DNA of 64,000 nt from Paludibacteraceae bacterium (GCA_031292565.1 JARLGW010000001.1:372001-436000); one strand, 5' to 3'. Counted from the first letter of the stretch, positions 19,131 through 28,380 are shown. Numbers and translations are program-made. The notes: generated from the letters alone by a model not told the origin.

Positions 19131-19244
19131 ATGAAAAAGCCACCTGTTTTTCTATTATTCCTTATGGTAATTATAGTATCATTAAGCTTAACCATGCTAC
19201 TATCCTGGATGGTTAATGGAATACTGTGCTTCATTTGTGGCTAA
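19131..19244 (+). CDS. 37-residue single-span membrane peptide before TonB receptor
   Basis: The frame reads MKKPPVFLLFLMVIIVSLSL and continues to a C-terminal CFICG, giving two basic residues, one membrane helix and a CxxC. It ends 29 bp before the receptor's start ATG, on the same strand. It is too short for routine gene calling. It may be a real small membrane protein or a leader peptide controlling the receptor; nothing but position, composition and the CxxC supports it. Confidence 0.4.
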   Translation: MKKPPVFLLFLMVIIVSLSLTMLLSWMVNGILCFICG

Positions 19245-19273
19245 AAAACAGGCACAATAACAAATTAAAATCC

Positions 19274-21694
19274 ATGAAAAAACAATATAGCATTACTTTA
19301 TTACTATTTCTATGCTCGCTTTTCACGTGGGCGGAAACCAACGACAACTCAACAAGCCTGCACGGTAAAATAACAGAGAGCAACGGCACTCCCGTAATTG
19401 GTGCCAACATTTATTTCCAGGAACTGAAAGCAGGAGCCCTATCCGACACCCTGGGTAATTACAGTATAAATAATTTACCTAAAAGAACTATGCTTATTCA
19501 AGTAAGTTCCATCGGGCACAACATGATTGCACAAAGCATCGATTTAAAAACTATAACTAAAAAAGATTTTCAACTGGAGGAATCGGTAGTAGAAATGAAC
19601 GAAATAGTGGTAACCGGGCAGGCAGGTTCGTTGCAAAGCATCAAAACGCCCACCCCTATTACCATTGTTACCAACAAAGAGCTGCTTCAACAGTCGTCAA
19701 CCAATATTATTGATGCCCTCAGCTCGCAACCCGGCGTGAATCAAATTACAACAGGAAGCGGCATTTCCAAACCCGTTATTCGGGGGTTAGGATATAACCG
19801 CGTGGTGGTAGTGGATGACGGCGTGCGTCAGGAAGGCCAACAATGGGGTGACGAGCATGGTATCGAAATAGACGAAAACGATGTAAATCGGGTGGAAATA
19901 CTCAAAGGGCCTGCCAGCTTACTATATGGATCGGATGCTATGGCGGGTGTTATTAATATGATACCGGCTCCTATCCTACCTCAAGGTAAAATGAGCCTCA
20001 ACGCGATGACTAACTATCAAACTAACAACGGGCTGTGGGCTTATTCGCTAGACTTTGCCGGGCACAAAAAATTATTCGTGTGGGATGCTCGTTACAGCAG
20101 GAAACAAGCTCACGACTACCAAAACAAGTATGACGGATACGTGTACGGCTCAGGGTTTAGTGAAGATGCCGCCTCTGCCCTATTGGGAATAAATAAATAC
20201 TGGGGCTACTCGCACCTCACCTTGAACTACTATCACCTCACACCCGGAATTGTGGAGGGCGAACGGGATAGCACCACGGGTAAATTTATAAAACCCATCG
20301 TGCAAGCCGACGGCACCACGGGCGAAACCACCGCAACCGGCAGCGACAACACATCGTACAGACACTCCATGCCATATCAACAAGTAAGTCATTACAAAGC
20401 CGTGTGGAACAATAATATATTGCTAGGTGAAGGTAGCCTGAAAACCTCCGTGGGTTATCAGCAAAACCGCAGGCAGGAATACGAAGATGTATTGAATCCA
20501 ACCCAATACGGGCTTTATTTTCAACTGCACACGGTGAATTATGATGTGCATTATTTGCTCGAAGAAAAGGATAATTACAGCTTTTCGTTCGGAGTAAACG
20601 GTATGTATCAAAAATCGTTGAACTTGGGGACTGAATATCTGGTGCCGGAATATCATCTGTTCGACAACGGCATTTTTGCTGTCGGAAGCAAAACCTTGGG
20701 CAAGGTAACCATCAGCGGAGGTGTGCGATATGACCACCGATCGGAAACCGGAGATGCCTTGTACCTGAATGCCGAAGACGTAAAAACAACAGCGACCGCC
20801 CCAGATGCCACCGAACGCTTCGCGGCCTTTAAAAGCAATTTCAGCGGGGTAAGCGGAAGCTTAGGTGCCAGCTATGAGTTAACCAAAAACTGGGATATGA
20901 AACTTAATTTCTCACGAGGATTCAGAGCTCCGAATATCAGCGAATTAAGTTCAAACGGGGTACACGAAGGAACGGTTCGTTACGAAATAGGCGACCCTAA
21001 CCTGAAAGCCGAAACCAGTCTGCAAGTGGACTACGAGCTGGGATATGAAACCAAACACGTGAACGCCAAACTAAACCTGTTTGCCAACAACATCAACAAT
21101 TATATTTTTTCGCGCAAGTTAATCAATCAAGCAGGCACCGATTCTATTCGTGAAGGAAGCACGTGTTATAAATTCGATTCGGGTAACGCGCAAATTGTGG
21201 GAGGCGAATTTTATATTGATATTCATCCGCATCCGTTGGATTGGTTGCATTTTGAAAACAGTTTCTCTTACGTGTCGTCCATCCTGAAAAATCAATCGGA
21301 CTCCACCAAATACATCCCCTTCACCCCTGCTGCAAAATGGAAATCGGACATCCGGGCTGATATAAATAAAATAGGAAAGTATTTGCAGAACGGCTTTATA
21401 TCATTCGGAGTGGAGCAATATTTCCAGCAGGACAAAATTTATTGGGCTTACAACACCGAAACGGAAACGCCTGCCTACATGCTGCTTAATGCAAGCATCG
21501 GTGGCGACATCATGTGGAAAAGGCATACCCTTTGCTCTATTTATATTGCAGGAACAAATCTGGCCGACATCGCTTACCAAAGCCACCTGAGCCGATTAAA
21601 ATACACGGACGTGAATGAGGTAACCGGACGAACCGGTGTATATAACATGGGGCGAAACATTAGCTTCAAGCTTATAGTACCCGTAAATTTATAG
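19274..21694 (+). CDS. TonB-dependent outer-membrane receptor, metal type
   Basis: An 806-residue receptor. A signal peptide (MKKQYSITLLLFLCSLFTWA) is followed by a carboxypeptidase-like beta domain (LHGKITESNGTPVIGANIYF), a plug domain (about 115-225) and a 22-strand barrel ending in a terminal aromatic strand (GRNISFKLIVPVNL). The plug has VVDDGVRQEGQQWGDEHGIEID, the DEHG form seen in zinc- and copper-type receptors such as ZnuD. The start ATG at 19274 gives a proper signal peptide; the upstream extension does not. Small Cys/His proteins directly upstream support a metal role. The substrate is an inference. Confidence 0.93.
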   Translation: MKKQYSITLLLFLCSLFTWAETNDNSTSLHGKITESNGTPVIGANIYFQELKAGALSDTLGNYSINNLPKRTMLIQVSSIGHNMIAQSIDLKTITKKDFQLEESVVEMNEIVVTGQAGSLQSIKTPTPITIVTNKELLQQSSTNIIDALSSQPGVNQITTGSGISKPVIRGLGYNRVVVVDDGVRQEGQQWGDEHGIEIDENDVNRVEILKGPASLLYGSDAMAGVINMIPAPILPQGKMSLNAMTNYQTNNGLWAYSLDFAGHKKLFVWDARYSRKQAHDYQNKYDGYVYGSGFSEDAASALLGINKYWGYSHLTLNYYHLTPGIVEGERDSTTGKFIKPIVQADGTTGETTATGSDNTSYRHSMPYQQVSHYKAVWNNNILLGEGSLKTSVGYQQNRRQEYEDVLNPTQYGLYFQLHTVNYDVHYLLEEKDNYSFSFGVNGMYQKSLNLGTEYLVPEYHLFDNGIFAVGSKTLGKVTISGGVRYDHRSETGDALYLNAEDVKTTATAPDATERFAAFKSNFSGVSGSLGASYELTKNWDMKLNFSRGFRAPNISELSSNGVHEGTVRYEIGDPNLKAETSLQVDYELGYETKHVNAKLNLFANNINNYIFSRKLINQAGTDSIREGSTCYKFDSGNAQIVGGEFYIDIHPHPLDWLHFENSFSYVSSILKNQSDSTKYIPFTPAAKWKSDIRADINKIGKYLQNGFISFGVEQYFQQDKIYWAYNTETETPAYMLLNASIGGDIMWKRHTLCSIYIAGTNLADIAYQSHLSRLKYTDVNEVTGRTGVYNMGRNISFKLIVPVNL

Positions 21695-21740
21695 CTTTTG
21701 TTTGACAGTTATTTTTATTAAATCAATCTAACAAAAAAAG

Positions 21741-21778
21741 ATTCCCTGCATTAAGAATTTGATTCTTAGGCAGGGAAT
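21741..21778 (+). terminator. terminator of the TonB receptor gene
   Basis: ATTCCCTGC pairs with GCAGGGAAT, and inside it TAAGAAT pairs with ATTCTTA, forming one long stem. T-rich sequence (TTCTCTTTT) follows. Confidence 0.85.
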
Positions 21779-21823
21779 TTCTCTTTTAATATATTAATTT
21801 TGGAAAAATTCTAAAAATCTGTG

Positions 21824-22156
21824 ATGATGAAAACACTTACCTCCCTGTTGATTTTTATTCTGGCCGGGCTCTGCGAAATTGGCGGTGGCTACCTGATGTG
21901 GTTGTGGCTAAAAGAAGATAAAGCCTGGTACATTGGTGCCTTGGGCGGACTTATTTTGGTAGCCTACGGGATAGTGGCCACTTTGCAAACCTCAAACTTC
22001 GGGCGGGTATATGCCGCCTACGGTGGAATATTCATCGTGATGGCTATTCTTTGGGGATGGAAAGTAGATGGCTTTGTGCCCGATCGCTACGACATCATCG
22101 GCGGAGCTATTTGTCTTATAGGCATGGGTATTATCATGTTTTCGCCAAGGCCATAA
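21824..22156 (+). CDS. YnfA-family small membrane protein
   Basis: A 110-residue inner-membrane protein with four helices, typical of the YnfA family, which is related to small multidrug resistance transporters. The family blocks are visible: LAGLCEIGGGYLMWLWL, GALGGLILVAYGIVATLQ, FGRVYAAYGGIFIVMAILWGWKVDG, and PDRYDIIGGAICLIGMGIIMF. Gene callers may start at GTG 21821 or either following ATG. A TAATTTTG -7 element lies at 21795-21802. The physiological substrate is not known. Confidence 0.93.
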   Translation: MMKTLTSLLIFILAGLCEIGGGYLMWLWLKEDKAWYIGALGGLILVAYGIVATLQTSNFGRVYAAYGGIFIVMAILWGWKVDGFVPDRYDIIGGAICLIGMGIIMFSPRP

Positions 22157-22416
22157 AGATTAATATTTGTGGCCTTGAATTTGCCGAAGGCAATGGTAAC
22201 ATAAATTTCCAATCAATCCGCCCTTATGTACCTTTCCCCATTTTCAACCGCGCGCAGGTCAATTAAGACCAATGCCGTATTTTTATCAATAGCTGTAATC
22301 ATAATGATGCTTTTTGCTGTTTATAAATTACAATACAAAGGTAATGTTATAAATTTTACTTAAAAAAATAAATAGAACAGCAATAAATCGTATTTTTGAA
22401 ACAGATTCAAAAAAAA

Positions 22417-23115
22417 ATGAAAGATTATATGAAAAAGATAACCCTCACCCTCCTGCTTTTACTTGCTATTACCCTAAGCATGCAAGCTCAAAAAAACTTC
22501 TTGGATATAAACTATATTGAAGTAACAGGAACTGCCAACAAGGAAGTAACTCCCGATATGATTTATTTAAACATCGTGATAAATGAAAATGACATCAAAA
22601 CAGCTATCAACGAACAAGAAAAAAACATGGTGGAAAAACTCAAAGGCATTGGCATAGATGTGGTTAAAGACCTTTCGATGGAAGATATGGACAGTTATTT
22701 CAAATCACGCTTTTTGAAAAAGAAAGACGTGCTGTTAAGCAGAAACTATCAGCTGTTGGTGCACGACGGAAAAACGGTTGCTAAGGTCTTTACCGAACTC
22801 GAAAAAATTGATATATCCAATATCTCCGTGGCCAAAATAGATCACAGTAAAATTACCGAATTAAGAAAAGAAGTACGAGCCAATGCGATAAAGGCAGCCA
22901 AAGAAAAAGCCGAATACCTGACCAAAGCCGTGGGGCAAACCATAGGAAAAGCCATATACATTGAAGTAACAAACGAAAATGAACCTAGACCAATTAGAGT
23001 AAATAATATGATGTATAAAACAGCTTCTCTTGCTGAAGATGCATACGAACCTGATATTGATTTCAAAACAATTAAAATAGAATCGTCTATACTTGTTCGT
23101 TTTGAACTCAAATAG
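22417..23115 (+). CDS. SIMPL-domain (DUF541) periplasmic protein
   Basis: A 232-residue protein with a signal peptide (MKKITLTLLLLLAITLSMQAQ) and a SIMPL/DUF541 domain: IEVTGTANKEVTPDMIYLNI at the start, LSRNYQLLVHDGKTV in the middle, and ANAIKAAKEKAEYLTKAVGQTIGKAI near residue 170. The family is found in periplasmic or outer-membrane proteins linked to stress responses. ATG 22417 and ATG 22429 are both plausible starts; a TTG-initiated extension is not. The gap from 22157 to here shows no gene. Confidence 0.92.
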   Translation: MKDYMKKITLTLLLLLAITLSMQAQKNFLDINYIEVTGTANKEVTPDMIYLNIVINENDIKTAINEQEKNMVEKLKGIGIDVVKDLSMEDMDSYFKSRFLKKKDVLLSRNYQLLVHDGKTVAKVFTELEKIDISNISVAKIDHSKITELRKEVRANAIKAAKEKAEYLTKAVGQTIGKAIYIEVTNENEPRPIRVNNMMYKTASLAEDAYEPDIDFKTIKIESSILVRFELK

Positions 23116-23158
23116 GAGAAATTCGCTTACTTTTGCTATGGATTAAAATTGCCAGTTG

Positions 23159-23860
23159 ATGAAAATTAATATTTTGCTTTGCGACATATTTGAAGATATA
23201 ATGCCTTTTGAGGATATTACCTATGTAACTATGTTGCAATCTCTTTTCGACAGTGTGAGAGATAACATTCACTATCAAGTATTTGAGGCTTTTGCCCGTG
23301 ACCTTCCCGATGTAACCGAAGAAGATGCTATTTACCTCATTCCCGGTAGCCGTGCAGATGCTTACAGCGATGCACCCTGGCTAAAAGAATTACGCCAATT
23401 TATAAAAGAACTATACGATGAAAAGGCCAAAATGATAGGTATCTGCTTTGGGCATCAGGTTATTGCAGAAACCATTGGCGGACGGGTGGAAAAAGCAGTG
23501 GTAGGTTCAGGCCTTGGCGTGCGCGAAGCCGAATTTTGCAGCCCAAACGTAGCCGCTCATTTCAAACTGGGCAAACTACAATTAATAAATTACCACGAAG
23601 ATCAGGTAGTAATACTACCGCCCAGTGCAAAACCATTAGCCACCAGCTCCTTTTGCCCCAACGAAGGGTACACCGTGGGTAAACACATTATCACCACGCA
23701 AGGACATCCCGAATACGACGCCTCCTTTATGCGCTTCATCTTGAAAAATCACGCCTTCGACGAATCCGAAATAACCCGGATGAAAGCCTTAAAAACATTG
23801 GATAAAGAAACCAATGGCAAAGAAATGGCAGACTACATGTTATCCTTTTTAGGATATTAG
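23159..23860 (+). CDS. class I glutamine amidotransferase-like protein
   Basis: A 233-residue protein of the GuaA-like class I amidotransferase fold. The nucleophile elbow is GICFGHQVIAETIGG (Cys about 98) and the His-x-Glu partner lies in TTQGHPEYDASF. No synthetase domain is attached, so the acceptor of the released ammonia is unknown. Such stand-alone proteins often hydrolyse gamma-glutamyl compounds. It is preceded by SIMPL with a 43-bp gap and followed by a terminator at 24091-24120. Confidence 0.85.
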   Translation: MKINILLCDIFEDIMPFEDITYVTMLQSLFDSVRDNIHYQVFEAFARDLPDVTEEDAIYLIPGSRADAYSDAPWLKELRQFIKELYDEKAKMIGICFGHQVIAETIGGRVEKAVVGSGLGVREAEFCSPNVAAHFKLGKLQLINYHEDQVVILPPSAKPLATSSFCPNEGYTVGKHIITTQGHPEYDASFMRFILKNHAFDESEITRMKALKTLDKETNGKEMADYMLSFLGY

Positions 23861-24090
23861 GTTCAATTAATTCTACTTTAGTCTGATTTATACATTGGGT
23901 AGAATAATTATTCGACCGCACTATTTGTAATCTCAACCTTACAACAACATTACTACCGTATGTAATTATTGTGATTTTGATAATCCTTTTTACAATTTGA
24001 AAATGCAACATCCATCCGGCATGCATATATTTGCACATGGTTTCATTAAACAAATGAAAATTTGTTTTTTTTTATTAGGTTGGTAGCCCT

Positions 24091-24120
24091 GAAAGCCTCG
24101 GAGAAAACTCCGGGGCTTTC
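24091..24120 (+). terminator. hairpin terminator with long U tract
   Basis: GAAAGCCTCGGAG pairs with CTCCGGGGCTTTC across AAAA with one G-U pair, then GTTTTTTT. It sits 230 bp past the nearest rightward gene and just before the stop of the leftward GH140-like gene, so it may end a small RNA rather than the amidotransferase mRNA. Confidence 0.85.
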
Positions 24121-24126
24121 GTTTTT

Positions 24127-25521
24127 TTAGTTTCCTTCCAATATCAGCACCCAATCGTTGCCATCCTGTTTTTCTCCCGGAGGGTTAAAATCAAGCGTAC
24201 CCTTATTATCCATTACCCCTATCGCCAAGGTCTGTCCGTTTCGTGGGTTGTACCATGTGGCTTTTAATTTGCCTGAATGAAGCACGTTGGCATTTACCTT
24301 AAAATCGCGCCCGTTGTATGTGTAAAAGAAAGCATAATCTTTGCCACGGGTGGCCGCCACATAATCATATTTTGCACCACCATCCAGCACCATAGTTTGG
24401 TCGGGCACTCGCTCAAAGTAAGGCTTAGACTGTATCAGTTTCTTCAAAAATTGCATTTGGTTTGCTCCCTTGGCATCAATAGCCGAAGTCCAGGGTTCGG
24501 TTGCTCCATAAGATCGGTCTTTGGCTCCAGGCAAGTAGAACTGCATCACCGAATTGTTGCCGTAGGTAAACCCGCATCCGCCGGCAAACACTGACCAATA
24601 GGCATATCGCCGCACATCATTATCCGTCCACCGGGGTTGCAAGGTGTCATGCAAGCCATGCGGAATACCTTCGTAGGAAGGTTCACCATCCAGCACCGGC
24701 TTAACGGGCGTTCTATTATAATCGGATGCAATGTATTTCCAATTATCCTCGCCATACCCGGTGCTATCCTGTTCGTAGCTCCGATGGCCCGATTGTACCA
24801 TATTAAAATCCAGCCACCGGGATTGATGAAACCACGTGGACGACTGCGTGCGCCCAAACGGGTGAAATGTAACCAATTGCTTACGGTTGTGTAACTTAAC
24901 GGCCTCACCCATTTCATTCCATATTTCAGCATATTCATCGCCATGAATATCGCCCCCGGCCATCCATATCACGTTGCTTCTATCTTGTAACTTTTGGCAC
25001 AGCAGGTTCATGTAAATGCGTATCATGCCTATCGTTGCCTTTTTCTTCTTCACCACGCTGCCCCACACGGGCACAATGGCGGCATACATGCCCCGCTTGG
25101 CAGCCTCATCCACCACCCACTCCACGTTGTCCCAGTAATCATATTGAATATAATCGGCAAAATCCTTCCCATTAGTCATATACGGTGCCACGAGGTTCCC
25201 GTTTACCAAGGCGGAATCTTTATAGTAATTGCAATCGTTGGCATCGTGTAGCACCATCATTTGCACTACGTTGAAGCCCTTAGCCTTGCGGTCGTCCAAA
25301 TATCTGTCCACATCCTGATGGCTCAGTTTCTGCATCAACAGCCAACCCGTATCGCCTAGCCAAAAGAAAGGGTCTCCTTTTTCCGTCATTAAATAATGCC
25401 CGTTAGTAGAGACCTTGAGGTAAGGTAATGCCTTTGTTTGCGCGTGCAACGCAAACGCCGAAAGAAAAGCGAATGCTATAACAATAAATCGTTTATCGGT
25501 AATTTTCAAAATCACACTCAT
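24127..25521 (-). CDS. glycoside hydrolase, GH140-like (DUF4038)
   Basis: A 464-residue exported glycosidase with a signal peptide ending LHAQ. The N-terminal block LKVSTNGHYLMTEKGDPFFW and GDTGWLLMQKL are hallmarks of the DUF4038/GH140 family, whose known members remove apiose from rhamnogalacturonan II. Asp 191 (MAGGDIHGDEY) and Glu 280 (PVLDGEPSYEG) sit where the catalytic acid/base and nucleophile are expected. The C-terminal 90 residues form a small beta domain (putative collagen-binding DUF). No SusC/D pair is adjacent, so substrate is uncertain. Confidence 0.88.
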   Translation of the reverse strand: MSVILKITDKRFIVIAFAFLSAFALHAQTKALPYLKVSTNGHYLMTEKGDPFFWLGDTGWLLMQKLSHQDVDRYLDDRKAKGFNVVQMMVLHDANDCNYYKDSALVNGNLVAPYMTNGKDFADYIQYDYWDNVEWVVDEAAKRGMYAAIVPVWGSVVKKKKATIGMIRIYMNLLCQKLQDRSNVIWMAGGDIHGDEYAEIWNEMGEAVKLHNRKQLVTFHPFGRTQSSTWFHQSRWLDFNMVQSGHRSYEQDSTGYGEDNWKYIASDYNRTPVKPVLDGEPSYEGIPHGLHDTLQPRWTDNDVRRYAYWSVFAGGCGFTYGNNSVMQFYLPGAKDRSYGATEPWTSAIDAKGANQMQFLKKLIQSKPYFERVPDQTMVLDGGAKYDYVAATRGKDYAFFYTYNGRDFKVNANVLHSGKLKATWYNPRNGQTLAIGVMDNKGTLDFNPPGEKQDGNDWVLILEGN

Positions 25522-25584
25522 TATCTTATTTTTCTACCATCATTAACGGATCATATCAATATATATTATACTCACTTTGTTCGA

Positions 25585-26778
25585 TTAATACATTAATTTA
25601 TCCACATCTTCCCCCACCGATTTTTCAAAGTCGGCAAGCCACGACTGGTATTGCTTGTCTTCAGGATAACGCACGAAGGCTACTCGCAAAAGCAACGCGG
25701 CCTCGCTCTTATCGAACCTTACTATCTGTTGCCCTTTATAGGTTTCGGGGCGCATGGCATAAGGCAGGATATAATCCAACGCCTTTTTGATAGATCGTCC
25801 GTCGTCAGTTTTGTATGTCCACAAATCCAATCCTAGTTTTTCAGCCTCCATGGCAGCTTCGCAATAGGCTTTCAGGTTAAAGCAACTGTAACTTAACGAT
25901 TTGGTTCGTGCCAATTCCAACGGCTGACGGCCATCGGGTTCTATCTGACTGGCAATACGGGCTTTCAAGCCTACCAGTTTCTCCAACGCAAGGTCTTTCC
26001 GCCCGATAAAAATCGCATAGCGGGCATATTGAGCAGCACACCAGGTACCATGATTATTTGTAGCATGCTGTTCACCCTTCCCGTTTTTACTGGTATCTAG
26101 CCAGGTAAGGTATTCTTTAAACCAAGCTTGCAAACCGGTATAGGTAGCCTCATCCACGCCTTTTTGGTTGTACAGCAAATCCACCATATCAAGCAAATGA
26201 ATAAATTCCCGTGTTTCAAGCACACCGGACGCTTTCCCGTCATTATGTCCTTTTGCCGCTTGAGCATAGTTCATGTTAGGGTTCATGCGGGTAGCGGTAT
26301 CTAAAAACCAAGCTTGCAATAACCGATGAGCCTTTTCTGCGTAAGCCTTCTTACCCGTAATATAAAATGCCAACGACAGATTCTGAACGGCATGACACAT
26401 CTTGTTCAACAATCGCGAATCGGGATATTCTTTTATTTCCGGGTTACTCTGCCCATCCTTACGGATATAGGCTCCATCGGTGTTACTACTGTCAGGCCAA
26501 AAGTAACGAGCCAGGCTCATGTAATTATGCTTGTCGCCATCGGGTGGCACCTGTGTCTTAAACACAACGGAATAAACCGAATCTTTCAACGCTTTATCCG
26601 CCTCATGCAAAAGCTTTTTTAATGAGGCATTTGGTTCATTACTTATGGTTACATAAGATTGCTTAACAGCCTCCAACTTCGTTTTGCTGAAAGTATAAAG
26701 TTCACACGTAATTTGCCCCGATACATTCGTGAAAGAAAGCAGTAGCAGGGATAAAGCAGCAACAAGATAGCGTTTCAT
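25585..26778 (-). CDS. alginate-lyase-fold polysaccharide lyase
   Basis: A 397-residue exported protein with a signal peptide (MKRYLVAALSLLLLSF). The alpha/alpha-barrel features of the Alginate_lyase family are visible: YMSLARYFWPD near residue 85, GYF-like helices, ALAFYITGKKAYAEKA-like pairs, and the catalytic ATNNHGTWCAAQYAR near residue 240. PL5 and PL38 are the closest families I know. It is 63 bp upstream of the GH140-like gene on the same strand, suggesting a shared plant- or algal-polysaccharide role. Substrate could be alginate, glucuronan or another uronate polymer. Confidence 0.85.
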   Translation of the reverse strand: MKRYLVAALSLLLLSFTNVSGQITCELYTFSKTKLEAVKQSYVTISNEPNASLKKLLHEADKALKDSVYSVVFKTQVPPDGDKHNYMSLARYFWPDSSNTDGAYIRKDGQSNPEIKEYPDSRLLNKMCHAVQNLSLAFYITGKKAYAEKAHRLLQAWFLDTATRMNPNMNYAQAAKGHNDGKASGVLETREFIHLLDMVDLLYNQKGVDEATYTGLQAWFKEYLTWLDTSKNGKGEQHATNNHGTWCAAQYARYAIFIGRKDLALEKLVGLKARIASQIEPDGRQPLELARTKSLSYSCFNLKAYCEAAMEAEKLGLDLWTYKTDDGRSIKKALDYILPYAMRPETYKGQQIVRFDKSEAALLLRVAFVRYPEDKQYQSWLADFEKSVGEDVDKLMY

Positions 26779-26791
26779 ATCCTACTGATTT

Positions 26792-27637
26792 TTATGTAGT
26801 TACGGACGAACAAATATAGTCGGGAATAATTCCGGTAGAGGCAATTAATAATTCGGCATTCTTGGCCTGCACGTTGCCCGAAAGCACCAGACAGGTGTCT
26901 ATCCCGAATTTGTTACCCCCGATAATATCCGTTTTTAAGGTATCGCCTACCATTAGGACTTCTTTTTTCTCAATTGGTTTAATGCCGTTAACATACATAT
27001 AGGCAAAATTGAATATCTGCGAATCGGGCTTACCAAAGCGAATAAATGTTTTTTGTGACAAGGGTTCCAACAAATCGGCAATACCACCCACGGCAATAGA
27101 TACTTCTTCTTTCGAACGCGGATAGGTGGTATCGGTATTGGCCACTATCACGGGCATACTTTTTTTACGCAACAGGTTCACAGCTTTGGTTAAATCGAGA
27201 TTCCAATCAAAACCCTCATCATCAAGCAATACCAAGGCGGAAATTTCTTCCACATCATTCAAATCCACCTCGCTGATGGATATGGTTTGCAAGCCTACCG
27301 TTTCAATATAGTGTGCAGATTGTTCGGTACCCATATACACCACTTTGCCTGAATTTATTTTATGCTCCAGGTAATCTTTAGCTATCATGCCGGATGAGAT
27401 AATTTTATCTTCGGTAATTTCGGGTAGCCCTTTGGTGTAAAAGCTTTCGGCTAATTGTTGCGGGCTACGCGATGCATCGTTGGTAAGCACATAGTAATCA
27501 ATACCATCTTTCTCGATGGATTGGAGCATTTCTCTTACGCCGGGGTAAACACCCTGATAATTTCGCAACACACCATAAGAATCAAAAAAAACAACTTTAT
27601 ATCGGTTCGCTACTTCTTTAAACAACTGAATATTCAT
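26792..27637 (-). CDS. HAD-IIA family phosphatase-like protein
   Basis: A 281-residue protein. Motif I is FFDSYGVLRN, then a NagD-type C2 cap (YYVLTNDASRSPQQLAESF, motif II T/N). The C-terminal half has RFGKPDSQIFNFAY (motif III Lys) and MVGDTLKTDIIGGNKFGIDT (motif IV). The residue two after the nucleophile Asp is Tyr, where most HAD phosphatases have the acid/base Asp; some HAD-IIA groups also depart there. It is 17 bp downstream of the C26 gene and is the last member of a three-gene run. Confidence 0.88.
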   Translation of the reverse strand: MNIQLFKEVANRYKVVFFDSYGVLRNYQGVYPGVREMLQSIEKDGIDYYVLTNDASRSPQQLAESFYTKGLPEITEDKIISSGMIAKDYLEHKINSGKVVYMGTEQSAHYIETVGLQTISISEVDLNDVEEISALVLLDDEGFDWNLDLTKAVNLLRKKSMPVIVANTDTTYPRSKEEVSIAVGGIADLLEPLSQKTFIRFGKPDSQIFNFAYMYVNGIKPIEKKEVLMVGDTLKTDIIGGNKFGIDTCLVLSGNVQAKNAELLIASTGIIPDYICSSVTT

Positions 27638-27654
27638 ACTCTTTCTTAATTTAA

Positions 27655-28374
27655 TTAATCCTCTTTTATTGCTTTGGCAAAAGCATCAAACACTTTTTTA
27701 TTTCCGGCATGGTCAGCCAACATCCGCTCGGGGTGAAACTGCAAGCCAACAACGAATTTCTTTGACGGATTGTAAACACCTTCTATCAGCCCATCCGGGG
27801 CATAGGCCATTGCTACAAGTCCCTCGCCCATTGCTTTTACTCCCTGGTGATGATAGGAGTTTACCTGCATTTCCGTTTCCTGGTACCAACGATACAATGG
27901 CGTTCCTGGCACCAGCTTCACGTCGTGGCGATGTGCATCATAATTATCATAGTTGATGTGCAACACGCTTCTGTGGTTCATTTCGTGCACATCTTTATAA
28001 TTCTTCCCTCCGTGCAGGGTATTGATAATGTGCAGCCCTCGGCAAAAGCCAAGCACGGGCTTATCGTGAGCCAACGCTTGGCGGCAACAGGCTATTTCTA
28101 TTTCATCCTTGAGCGGATCAAATTCATCCAACTCATCAGTGTTGTAATTTTCACCATAGTATATAGGGTTTACATCCCCGCCTTCCATTAGGAGCATGCC
28201 GTCATAATCTTTCAAATATTCAGCTAATATACCTTTTGTAGCCTCGGCAATAGGTACTATCACGGGCATTACGCCACGCTCGGCTAGCAATTGAAGGTAT
28301 ATTTCTGATACCCAATCTATCAACTTGTTTTTGCGGGTTAAGCGGCGGGAAACTATCAATACTTTTTTCATCAA
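27655..28374 (-). CDS. peptidase C26 / gamma-glutamyl hydrolase-like (PuuD type)
   Basis: A 239-residue class I amidotransferase-fold hydrolase. The sequence MMKKVLIVSRRLTRK leads into EGGDVNPIYYGE, the family block, then the nucleophile GFCRGLHIINTLHGG (Cys about 116), YHHQGVKAM and the His-Glu pair VGLQFHPERM. Family members cleave gamma-glutamyl bonds, for example gamma-glutamyl-GABA. It lies 6 bp downstream of an aminotransferase gene and 17 bp upstream of a HAD gene, so all three are probably one transcript. Confidence 0.92.
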   Translation of the reverse strand: MMKKVLIVSRRLTRKNKLIDWVSEIYLQLLAERGVMPVIVPIAEATKGILAEYLKDYDGMLLMEGGDVNPIYYGENYNTDELDEFDPLKDEIEIACCRQALAHDKPVLGFCRGLHIINTLHGGKNYKDVHEMNHRSVLHINYDNYDAHRHDVKLVPGTPLYRWYQETEMQVNSYHHQGVKAMGEGLVAMAYAPDGLIEGVYNPSKKFVVGLQFHPERMLADHAGNKKVFDAFAKAIKED

Positions 28375-28380
28375 TCATTA

